The position numbers and the translations under genes were made by a program. A DNA stretch of 64,000 nucleotides, taken from assembly GCA_001599935.1 (NCBI GenBank), contig BCIJ01000010.1:1-64000 (forward strand), written 5' to 3'. The stretch comes from Holtermannia corniformis (lineage: Eukaryota > Basidiomycota > Tremellomycetes > Holtermanniales). Position 1 is the first letter of the stretch; each line of letters begins with the position of its first letter. The notes beneath the pieces are model-generated. The model saw only the letters and a program-made list of their open reading frames with translations. It was not told where the DNA came from and made no database searches. Positions 29,532 through 38,922 of the stretch are shown in pieces.

Positions 29532-32500
29532 ATGTCGTGGGTCCCAGCGCAACAGGGCCTCGACGAGCTCATGGCCGTGTTGAGAGACAGCTCGAGCCCA
29601 GACTCCAAGACGCAGCAGCTTGTCCAGCAGGTGGGTGATGGCTGCGTGCAACAGTGCTGACGGTCGCAGCGTCTCGAGTCGTTTCGTCAGGTGCCAGACT
29701 ACCCTGCTTACCTGTGCCACATCCTGCTCCACCTGCCTTCGGAATCCGCGTCGCACCGCGCTGTGGCCGGTCTCCTGCTCAAGAACAACATTGCCGCCTT
29801 CTTGCAGTCGCCCAACCCGACCAGCGTCGCCGCCGTCAGCTATGTCAAGGCCAACGTCTGTATGGGCATGGCCGATCCCGAGATGATGATCCGTCAGACG
29901 GTCGGCAGCTGCATCGTTACCATCCTCAGTGTGGAAGAGACGGGTGGCTGGCGTGAGGGATTGGAGGCTCTGGCCAATGGCGTCGGCAGCCAAGACGTCA
30001 ACGTCGTAGAGGTGGGTGGATCCCTTCGGTTCACGCGCTGACCCCCTAGGGCTCGTTCAACGCCTTGTCCAAGATTGCCGAAGACTGCCCAAGCAAGCTC
30101 GACTTTGACATTGCGCCCGGTCAAAACCTGCTCGACCTGTTGATTCCTCACTTTCTTACCTTTACCAACAACCAGTCGTCAAAGATTCGACTGTACGCGC
30201 TCGAGATCCTCCACTATCTCGCCGCAGCAGGCGTCGGTGCCATTACGGCGCACATCGACCACATCATCTCGGCTTTGTTCCAACGCGCCAACGACGAAAC
30301 ACCCGAAATCCGGCGCGAGGTCTGCTCGGCTCTCGGCTACATTCTCAGCTCGCGCGCCGACAAGCTGATCCCGCAAATGCCCGCACTCGTCGACTACATC
30401 TCGTTCTGCATGAAGGACGCAGACGACACGGTCGCGCTCGAGGCGTGCGAGTTTTGGCTCACGTTTGCCGAGGAGCCGCTGCTCAAGGACCAGCTCAAGG
30501 GCTACCTGGGCAAGATTGCACCCCTCCTGCTCGACGGCATGGTCTATTCCGAGGTCGACCTGCTCTGGCTCGACGGCGACGAGACCGACGAGGCCGTGCC
30601 AGACAAGGAGTCGGACATCAAGCCGAAAGCGTACGGCGCCAAGGCGCACGCGCAGAGCTCGGTCGAGGACCCATCAAGCTCGACGGCTGCTGCCAAGCAA
30701 TCCCGCGACGCAGCCGATCTCGACGAGGAAGAGGAAGACGACTACGACGATGACGACTATGACGACGACGACGAGGCCGCGGGCGAATGGAACCTCCGCA
30801 AGTGCTCGGCGGCCGCGCTCGACGTCATGGCTCTCAGCTTTGCTGGTGAACTGCTCGAGATCCTGCTGCCGTACCTACAACACAAGCTATTCGATTCCGA
30901 CTGGCGCGTGCGCGAGAGCGGCATCTTGGCCCTCGGTGCCATTGCAGAGGGTGAGTGCTCTCTCGGGCGACCGGGCTGACGGTCAGGGTGCATCGACGGA
31001 CTCGAGCCTCACTTGCCGCAACTCGTCCCCCTGCTCGTCAGAGCGCTCAAGGATGAAAAGGTGCGTCGCTGCCGTTGCGATCCCGCTGATTCTGCAGGCA
31101 CTCGTCCGTTCGATCACCTGTTGGACTCTCGGCCGGTACGCTAGCTGGGTCGTCGAGCAGCAAGGCGAGGAGAACCGCCGCAACTTCTTCATGCCGACCA
31201 TGGAAGGCGTAAGTCGACCCGTCTGCCGAGCACGCTGACCCGTCAGCTCCTTGGCATGGTCTTGGACGGCAACAAGCGCGTGCAAGAGGCCGGCTGCAGT
31301 GCTTTCGCGACGTTTGAAGAGGAAGCCGGGTCCGAGCTCGAGCCCTACCTCTCCGTCATCATCCAACAACTCGTCTTCGCGTTTCAAAAGTATCAGCAAA
31401 AGAACCTGCTCATCCTCTACGACGCTCTTGGTACGCTCGCCGATTCGGTCGGTCCCGCGCTCGGCAAGGATGAATACCTCAAGATCCTCATGCCGCCATT
31501 GATCGAAAAGTGGTCGAGCTTGACCGACGCCGACAGCGATCTCGTGCCGCTGCTCGAGTGCCTATCGTCCATCTCGATTGCCGCCGGCGAGGCGTTTGCA
31601 CCCTACACACAGCCCGTGTACGAGCGATGCGTGCGCATCATCCACTCGTCGCTCATGCAGTACCAAGCGTACGAGCAAAACACCGAGCTCGTCGAGGAAC
31701 CCGACCGCACCTTTATCGTCGTCGCGCTCGACCTACTTTCCGGCCTGACCCAGGGTCTTGGTGTCAATATCTCGCCTCTCGTCGCGCAAACCACACCGTC
31801 GCTGATCGGGCTCATGGCCGTCTGCCTCAAGCACCTAGAACCACCGGTAAGGCAATCGGCCCACGCTCTCCTCGGCGACATGGCCATCTCGTGCTTTGAC
31901 CTGCTCAAGCCTTACCTGCCATCAATCATGCCCGACGTCATTGTGCAGATTGAGAGCGAGCCGCAACCCGAGGCCATCAGCGTCTGCAACAATGCCGCTT
32001 GGGCCGTTGGCGAGATTGCTCTCCAGTTTGCTACCGAGCGTGAGTCATTCATCCCGCGAGCTCGCTAATCCTCCAGCCCAGAGCATCCTTCCCTACGTCC
32101 CATCCCTTGTCGAGCGCCTCGTGCCCATCTTGCTCAACGCCAAGTCGCCAAAATCGCTCTCTGAGAACGCGGCCGTCACCATCGGTCGGATCGGTCTCGT
32201 CTGCCCCGCCGCCGTCGCACCCGACCTCGCGACGTTTGCCCAGGCATGGTGCATTGCTCTGTGGGAGATCAAGGACAATGAGGAAAAGGACTCGGCGTTC
32301 AGAGGGTTCTGCATGATGGTCAGCCGGAACCCAGCGGGGCTCGAGACTGTGCGTTTGTCTATCCTCCCGGACTGTGCTGACCCCGCAGTCATTCATCTGG
32401 TTCTGCAACGCGGTCTGCAAGTGGCAAACACCCTCGGTCGAGCTCGACGGCATGTTCCGACAGGTGCGTTGCTCGAACTACTCAACTCTGCTGACTGTAT

Positions 32501-32607
32501 AGATCCTGACTGGCTTCCGGGCCAGCCTCGGCCCACGGTGGGACGAGATCATGGGCGGCTTCCCTCCCGTCATCCGCGAGCGACTTCAACAACGCTACAG
32601 TGTTTGA
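29532..32607 (+). CDS. KAP104: Importin beta-like transportin (karyopherin beta-2)
   Basis: Nine exons (29532-29630, 29670-30011, 30050-30950, 30987-31060, 31098-31208, 31247-32039, 32077-32348, 32389-32463, 32503-32607) join in frame to 923 aa. The start MSWVPAQQGLDELMAVLRDS aligns with the usual transportin N-terminus; an upstream in-frame ATG at 29370 would add 54 residues without known similarity. HEAT repeats run through the protein. An acidic loop (DEEEEDDYDDDDYDDDDE, about residue 360) lies where transportins have their H8 loop, which helps RanGTP release cargo. The C-terminus GFRASLGPRWDEIMGGFPP is family-typical. Kap104 imports PY-NLS cargo such as mRNA-binding proteins. Confidence 0.93.
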
Positions 32608-32755
32608 TCCATCCTGTCAAGTCTCGCATAGCATGCCGTGCGCCTTATGCGCCGGCCGTCCGCATCGTCACGACCCAAAAGTAGGTAGAAGTAGAGCCCC
32701 GCGGCGTAGTAGTCATGAGCAACGAGTAGCTAGCATGTATCGGGTCACGCGCAGC

Positions 32756-34103
32756 CTATCGTTTAAAGTTGCTAGTTGAGATTCCCCCGGGATAGTAATA
32801 CCCTTGATCCTTTGCGCTCACGTCGGTCGTCACCCAAGCGTTTTCACTCTTTTGCGCGCCGAGCGCGTTGGCGGCGTCAAACGCGCTGACCTCGGCATTC
32901 TTCTTGGCAGCCGCGGCGCGGATATGGCTCCACCGGTAGAGAAACCAAAACAAAATCTGGCACGTCAGACCGTTCGCAGACAGGCAGACGTACCAAAGCT
33001 GCAAGGACGCCAATGACGATGCCGGCGATTGCGCCCGGGCCAGGAGAAACTTCTCCACTGCTGCTGTTCGAGAACGGCCCAGAGCTGGCGCTTGCAGTGG
33101 GTACAGCGGTGGTGGTGTTGGAGCCAGATCTGCGGGCGTCAGTCGGGACAGCAGCTTTCGTTAGCGCACCCGAATGTGGCAACATTGTCTCCATACACGG
33201 TCCAGCTGTCGACGGCGAACAGCGTGCTGTCCTTGTTCACAAACTCGAGCGTGTGTGCGCGAGTATCGTCGAGCCCCGTCAGGTACGTTAACAACTGGCG
33301 GTGCGCCAGAACATTTCGGCTCGCGTTATAAGTTGCTTTCGTTTCGCCGTCTAGTAGCACGTCGTAGCTACCAAAGCCGGGACCCGCTAGGCCATGGGCG
33401 ACAATTGCCGTACCTGCCGCGTCAGGAAAGCACCTGGAAAGGTGACAAACCTTGAAAGATGACCGAGACTTTTGCTTGCGCCGTTTGAGTGTAGCTCAAC
33501 GTGCTTTGCTCGTCTTGATCCGTCGGCTGAACAAGCGCGCTGCTATCCTCTTGCGAGCTGAAGCCCTGATACACCGCCGTGTCCGATGCATCATCCAATG
33601 CAGTAGTCTTCTCGGTTGCACTGCGATGTCAGTGCCGACTTCGAGGTGACGACTTACTTTGGCGGCACTGTCTGGGTGATCAGATCCACACCGGCAAACT
33701 CGAACGGGTTTTGCTCTGTGCACGCGCTTGGGTCTTTGCACGAGACCTGCAGCGTCAGTGTCCAGTCGCGAAACTCTTTCTCCATCTTTGTAGTGTTGCC
33801 CGCAACCCAAGGATCGATTTCGTAGCTGTTGACCTGCGCTGTGACGGCGTAGGCATCGTTTTCAGTGTAGATCGGGGTGAAGGCGTTGCCTGCATCGATC
33901 AGCCCTCGTTCACAGCTTGTGTACTCACAGAAGAGCCCAGGCAAGACGACCGATGCAGACGCAGCAAACGTCTTCATCACCGGACCAGTAACCGACGCAT
34001 TGCCTGACGCTCCGGCGTACCACCAGTTGGCGTCGGTACTGCTCTGAAAGTACAGCGCATTGGGCGAGTAGAAGAACAGCGGGCTTGTGGCGTCAATGAG
34101 CAT
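32756..34103 (-). CDS. Single-pass surface membrane protein with beta-sandwich ectodomain
   Basis: Five exons (33658-34103, 33451-33620, 33170-33413, 32994-33129, 32756-32956) join in frame to 398 aa. The outer part has several NxS/T sites and the pattern FQGTAIVAHGLAGPGFGSYD followed by LLDGE and, later, GLDDTRAHTLEF. This is common in basidiomycete transmembrane proteins with a lectin-like beta-sandwich. A Ser/Thr-rich stalk precedes the span GAIAGIVIGVLAALILFWFL (about residues 318-337), and a short basic cytosolic tail follows. No clear signal peptide is seen at the chosen ATG, so an upstream exon may be missing. Role unknown, possibly cell-wall sensing or adhesion. It converges on the transportin gene. 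Confidence 0.75.
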
Positions 34104-34827
34104 CGCGCCAGGCTGCTGGCCTTGCGCTCCCGCAACGCATGGTGGCTAGTACCCCTCGTAGTCTACAAAGGAGGTATAACAGTTTCGAAGTGCAGCCGCA
34201 CACAAAGGATAGCAGTGTGTAGTGATTCGCTTTCATAATGAAAGTTTCATTGCGGTCCCAGCTTTTCGAGAGGAAGTGGATCCTAAAAAGTAACCCGCGA
34301 GGCACACCCAATCATTTCGTTGATGCACTTGCCATGATGGCGAAGCGCGCTGCAGGTTGTTGCCGTCAAGACAGCAATTCCATCTGACCGGTGCGATGGC
34401 TTCCTTAGAGACCTCGAGTGCTGAGAATCAAATCGAGGATGGGTGACCGGGCTGGGCGCTTGTGCTGTACCTCGTCTCCGACCAGCGATTCATTTGGTGA
34501 CAAAGCAAATCCATACGGGCAGCTTGATAGGTCTTGGCCCCTCGGACCGTCGATGCTTTGTAGCGCAACATCATCGGGGTGCTCCTTGCATTGTATTTCG
34601 AGCACCGTGGGCGATACGACCGTCCGACGTATGTAGCCAAAGTGCAGCCGGAGCATTCCGTTGATAGCGACACCGACGGGTATGGCGATGTCACGATGCT
34701 CCTTTCAAATCACTGGCGGTTCACTCTAGCGCTCGCGTGAGGCCAATAACTGGATGACATTTGAACCGAGATCGAACTCTTCCTTGGTCGTACGCCGCAC
34801 ATCACCTCTGATACGTCTTGGCTCTTG
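34104..34827. other. Intergenic region without a supported gene
   Basis: About 720 bases lie between divergent genes. Frames of 70-90 codons exist on both strands (34405-34694) but have no splice logic or recognisable similarity. The right end merges with the TATA promoter of the small gene at 34887. Confidence 0.5.
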
Positions 34828-34833
34828 TATAAA
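34828..34833 (+). promoter_or_regulatory. TATA box of the 66-aa gene
   Basis: TATAAA lies 54 nt upstream of the ATG at 34887. The interval is C/T-rich with CTCTCTCATCATC-like sequence, typical of a strong fungal core promoter. Confidence 0.6.
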
Positions 34834-34886
34834 GCTGCTCGCCACCACGGTAGACTCTCTCATCATCTTCGTTGTCTTTACCCATC

Positions 34887-35087
34887 ATGTCCGAGCAGAA
34901 CTCCACTCCAGTCCGCAGGTCACCCGCGCATCAGGCGATTTGCACTCACCCGTCGACAATGCCAAGCGAGGTATACACGGGCTCGGAAGCGTATATCGCC
35001 AACTCTTGTAGCGAGTGCTTCAAGACGGTGAGCACAGAGCCCATGCCAAGTACCAATGGCACGAATGGGGTCAACGGGACCCACTGA
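34887..35087 (+). CDS. Small hypothetical protein, 66 aa
   Basis: One exon from ATG 34887 to TGA encodes 66 aa rich in Ser, Thr, Pro and Asn, with three Cys (AICTHPS and NSCSECFKT) and a polar tail (NGTNGVNGTH). No signal peptide or membrane span is seen. Its best support is the TATA box 54 nt upstream and the C/T-rich leader. It resembles in style, not in sequence, other short genes in this window (5470-5719, 54138-54383). Confidence 0.5.
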   Translation: MSEQNSTPVRRSPAHQAICTHPSTMPSEVYTGSEAYIANSCSECFKTVSTEPMPSTNGTNGVNGTH

Positions 35088-35350
35088 GTAGCTAGTGACC
35101 GATTGCGCTTGATGATGTATAGCGCTTGATTGCTACCGATGCTATCTTAAGATCAGCCAAGCATGTGACAGCATGAGCTGAGATCCATCCCCTCTCTCCG
35201 AGTGTCCCACGCCGCCCCGTGAACGCCAGAGTGCAGATCATACCGTCCAGCACCCGGACGATGCCACTTGCCACGTTGACCGACTTACGTAAGCGCCCAT
35301 GTTTGGTCTCGTCTCGACTTGATGTCAGTCGTTGTCAGTCATCTTGCAAG

Positions 35351-36454
35351 ATGCAGCCGCAGCAGATGCAGAACATGGCGCAGGGTGTGTGCAGTCAGCT
35401 CGCGTAGTCTACGGCTGACAGTCACAGGCCCGCCGCTCGCGTCCTACATCAACATGGGCGGCCGACCGATGCAACCCGGCATGATGGGTCCTCCGGCGTT
35501 CCAGCAACAACCTGGCCAACCGCTGCCTCAAGGCTTCCCCGTCCAGGGGATGGGCATGCCGTATGGAATGCAGCAGAATGGCGTGTCGCAGCAGCAACTG
35601 TTGCAGGTGATGCAGCAACAGGCGCAGCAGCAGCAGCACCAAGCTCAGCAGCAGCACCAAGCTCAGCAACAACAGCAGCAGCAGCAACAGCAGCAGCAAC
35701 AACAACAGCAACAGATGCAGGCACTGCTCATCCAGCAGCAGCAACGGCAGCTGCTCCAGCAACAGCAGCTCCAGCAACAACAGCATCAGCAGGCTCATTC
35801 CCAGATGCAGCATCCCCAAGCGGCTGTCCAGCTTGCACCGCACCTGCAGCAGATGCACGGCCAGATGCCTGTGCAGGTAGGTACCCCCTCGCCGTCGCTG
35901 AAAAAGAAGCCAAAGCCGACGCCAGTGAGTCGCATCTCTGAAGTAAAGTGCGCTGACGATCGCAGAGAGTCTCACACATGGCGCCCCCACAAGCGATCAT
36001 GCGGCCAGCAATGGCGTCGGGACCGCAACCCGGCGATCTCGAGCCGTTTGCTGGTGCGTCCTCTGAGGTTGCAAGCACGACTGATGATTCAGATGAACTC
36101 GACGCGACATCCGCGCAGGAGATGGCCCGGACGCGGTTCGAGATGCGACATAGCGTGCTGAACGAGATCTTCTCGCCTGAAGCCTTGAGTACGTCGACTG
36201 GCAGCGGCAGTGTTTGTGCTGACCACACACAGAGGACTTGCCAGATCCGGGTGATCCATGGGAGGGTACGGACGTGGAGAAGCTGGAAGCCGAGTTGGTG
36301 AGTCGTTTCGAGGCGTGATCAACTCGGCTCACCGTTACAGGCGGCGGTCGAGAAGGAAGCAGAAGAGCTGCAGCGACGGCTCGAGACGGACCTGCCGCAA
36401 CTGCGAGATCGACTGGAGCGGGCCAGTCGAGGAGAGCTGGATCTTGACGCATAA
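35351..36454 (+). CDS. Poly-Q protein with a C-terminal helical domain
   Basis: Exons 35351-35384, 35428-35924, 35966-36188, 36233-36297 and 36341-36454 join in frame to 310 aa. After a Met/Pro/Gln-rich start (PMQPGMMGPPAFQQQPGQ) come about 100 residues dominated by Gln, then KKKPKPTP. The C-terminal part reads ARTRFEMRHSVLNEIFSPEA, DLPDPGDPWEGTD and a Glu/Leu/Arg coiled coil. The composition suits a transcriptional or chromatin cofactor, but I cannot name a family. Inside exon 3, bases 36055-36093 look exactly like a 39-nt intron; splicing it would give 297 aa in the same frame. Confidence 0.75.
35611..35812. repeat. CAG/CAA trinucleotide tract
   Basis: This tract of mixed CAG and CAA codons encodes nearly pure glutamine, with scattered His, Ala and Leu. 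Mixed codons should limit slippage, yet the length is likely to vary between strains. It belongs to the poly-Q protein gene. Confidence 0.8.
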
Positions 36455-36592
36455 TGACGGACGCATCGCACGACGGGTCAGGAAACTATGTTGTATGTGA
36501 CATTACCTGTGTAGACGCTTCGCCGCGCGACTTGCGCTGACTGACTGACTGACGTCGGTGGCCACTAAACATATTCATAGGTTCATGCCACC

Positions 36593-37026
36593 TCAGAAGC
36601 GGCTGTACACATCACCGGCAAAGTGGCCGGCGTTGCTGCACTGCACTGCTGTCAGCGACAGTCTCTTCAGCTGATCCCACTGACCGTCTCGCAGATCGAC
36701 AAGACCGAGTCTTGCGCAGTGCCGCACTTGCCAGTGTGACGACCTCGGTCATTGCAGATGCACGTCTTGTCGCACGTCGCGATGGTGCGGCGCGCAACGG
36801 TTGATATGGTCGTGCAGATGCGCGCATTCTCTGTGCACTGTGCGTGGTCAGCTCGGTCAAGATGAACGCCGTGCTCACGTCAGCGCAGAGAGTGTTGGCC
36901 GTTGCGACCGTGTTGTTGCACCCGCCGTTACGCGAGTCCTGGGTCAAGTGGTCAGTGTTGGAGCAAGAGCAGTAGCTGGTCAAGGTCAGTGCCGCTTGCG
37001 CTTGGCCGGACGACTTGCCTGGCCAT
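36593..37026 (-). CDS. Small cysteine-rich protein, first of a paralogous pair
   Basis: Exons 37019-37026, 36879-36975, 36685-36837 and 36593-36640 join in frame to 101 aa. The first intron (36976-37018) appears to be GC-AG: the donor is GCAAGT, which lets the 8-nt first exon run into SYCSCSNTDH. The mature protein has about a dozen Cys (YCSCS, NGGCNNT, NTLCAD, TCDKTCICND, GKCGTA, ICET, CSNAG). Spacing and exon phases parallel the gene at 37742-38225, so the two are paralogues. No obvious signal peptide is encoded. A TATA box lies 79 nt upstream. Function unknown. Confidence 0.65.
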
Positions 37027-37741
37027 GTTGACTATGTTGCTTGGGTGTTGCTGCTGTAAAGTGGAAGAGAGAGTGGTGGATTGACGGGCGTTTACAGAGC
37101 CCTCTTTATACCTCGAGCCGAGCGACCTAGGCCGCAACTCGCAACACCATTCGACGTTGAACCATGCTCTCTAGCAAGCCACGGCAAACCGAGCAGCCAA
37201 CGATCGACGAGCCCTTTGTGCTGAAGGACACCGCTGCCAAGATATACAGTCACCAATCGACGGAGCCGCCTTTGTCGATCCCTCAAATGTCGCAGCTCGA
37301 CTTTATAGCGACAAGGGCAGGCGCTGGTTCGTCGGACGTCTGCGTCGCTTTACGCCTCGTTTCAACGCGACCGCGATCGCCAGTCAGGCTGGCAGTGGAT
37401 CGGAGACTGCGCCGAGTCCTCGTTGCCGCTCGCATGTGCGCTTGTCCTTTGTCCTGGAAGACGGACGCTATGACAACAGTGGTATTCGACTGCTGATAGG
37501 TGCGCTTGCGAGCGACACAACGGATTCTTGCACTTGTGTCGGTAAGAGAGCCCACACAAGTGAGCTGGCACTGAAGCGTACGCCCACGGAAGTCAGTGTT
37601 GCCAAACGCCACTAACCAGAACACATCACTTTGAAGTGTAGGTGAATGCAATATATACGGGTTACTCATCATCAGTCGTAAAGACGCAGCTCATGCCCGA
37701 CAGCAAACGAGTAACTAGATATAGATGCATCATCCGATCAA
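37027..37741. other. Spacer between the cysteine-rich paralogues
   Basis: It holds the promoter of the downstream paralogue. A plus frame (37164-37496, 110 codons) and a minus frame (37283-37672) overlap each other without splice motifs or similarity. I see no third paralogue copy. Confidence 0.45.
37105..37110 (-). promoter_or_regulatory. TATA box of the first cysteine-rich gene
   Basis: TATAAA on the minus strand, followed by a C/T-rich leader (CCACTCTCTCTTCC) and the ATG at 37026. Confidence 0.6.
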
Positions 37742-38225
37742 CTACCAGCCACCCTGCACTGCGCTCGTAGGGAGATACTGGTCAGCATTGTGCTGCGTCG
37801 AGCACTGCGGCACGTCAATCCACACTTTTCAGAGAGACGACCCCTACTCACTGTGGTGCAGCGGCCAAAGCCGGCACCTTCGTCGGCGACAACCGTCGTG
37901 CACCGACCGGTAGCGTGCGAAGCATCCGTGCAGATGCATGACCTGTCACACGTCCCTTGGCGGCAGAGCCGGTTGTCGTTGCACTGCTGGCGTCAGCCGT
38001 CCAGTCAACCAGGGTCAGAGAGCACACACAGTGTCACAGAAGCCATCGCTGCGCAAGCCGCCCAAGTTGGAGCAAGAACCGTCCTCGTCCCGGTTGGGCT
38101 GGTGGTCGTAGCGAGGGCAAGTGCAATCGCTGTGCGTGTTAGCAATGTCTCGCAGTGAGATCAACAAACCCAGTGGTTTTGACGACCGAGTCGTTGCCGT
38201 TGTTGTTGCTGGCGTTGGTAGTCAT
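37742..38225 (-). CDS. Small cysteine-rich protein, second of a paralogous pair
   Basis: Exons 38170-38225, 38030-38129, 37852-37986 and 37742-37804 join in frame to 117 aa with introns of 40-47 nt. The start is Asn/Thr-rich (MTTNASNNNGNDSVVK). Cys-containing blocks follow: GDCTCPRYDH, GSCSNLGG, GFCDT, QCNDNRLCRQGTCDRSCICT and GRCTT, ending in CSTQHNADQYLP. The core C-x6-C-x4-C-x3-CIC resembles that of the gene at 36593-37026, and intron positions match. A TATAAG box sits at 38282-38287, about 57 nt upstream of the ATG. No signal peptide is visible. Role unknown. Confidence 0.7.
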
Positions 38226-38922
38226 GATAGGCTGTAGAGATATCGAGAGGTGGTGTGGGAGGAGCTGCACCGTTTGAAGATCATCTTATAGCTGGGAGAG
38301 GTAGGGCGGATAGGCCTCATTGGTCTGCTCAGGCGTGTCGCAGCAAGTTCCGGTGGTGCAATCCGCTTGCGTCTCGTCCCCAATGCGAGCTGTAGCTAAT
38401 CAATGGTCAGTGAATGGGCCAGTCAGCGTCAGTACAGCCCATCAGAACACGACTTGGTTCACACGCAGCACGTATACGCCATCGCTGCAATGGAAGCAGG
38501 CAACGGGGCTGAAACGTTCATCATCGATCTTCACGCTGCTGCCACCATCGGTGGTACGCCATTGGCGAGCTCTGGAGACGCCCAGGTCGCTGTGATCGGT
38601 TCCATTCGTCGATGGCGATGGGTGTCGACGTTCGCACGACGCCGAGCAAGGAGTGCTGGACCATGTTCACAGCTCTTGCCGAGCCGGCCTTTCCTTAGAT
38701 GACCCAGCTGCCCTCGGCTGCCTGCATGCAAAGGGATGCAGCTTGTGGATGTCGAGTATACGGTTGTCGATGTTTGTGACGTGTCGGGCGAGCTTAGCAT
38801 GCTGCAGTCGACGATCGCGTCCACAACGACCGACATCCCAGTGGGAGATTGCTGACGCCCCTCGAGGGAGATTGTAGCTGGGGAGACGGTGCTCCTGCTG
38901 CATACAGCTCTGTCAGCTCGAC
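38226..38922. other. Intergenic region upstream of TRS85
   Basis: It carries the TATA box of the cysteine-rich gene at its left end. A 99-codon plus frame (38403-38702) and an overlapping minus frame are open, but have no recognisable domain. I do not call a gene. Confidence 0.45.

Noticed and set aside
35877..35924. GTAGGT at 35877 as an intron donor in the poly-Q gene
   Set aside because: Reading through gives KKKPKPTP and reaches a better GTGAGT donor at 35925 that keeps the frame.
37164..37496. 110-codon plus-strand ORF between the cysteine-rich genes
   Set aside because: It overlaps the promoter of the minus-strand gene, has no domain and no start or promoter context.
38403..38702. 99-codon ORF upstream of TRS85
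   Set aside because: It has no recognisable similarity and lies in a divergent promoter; the opposite strand is equally open.
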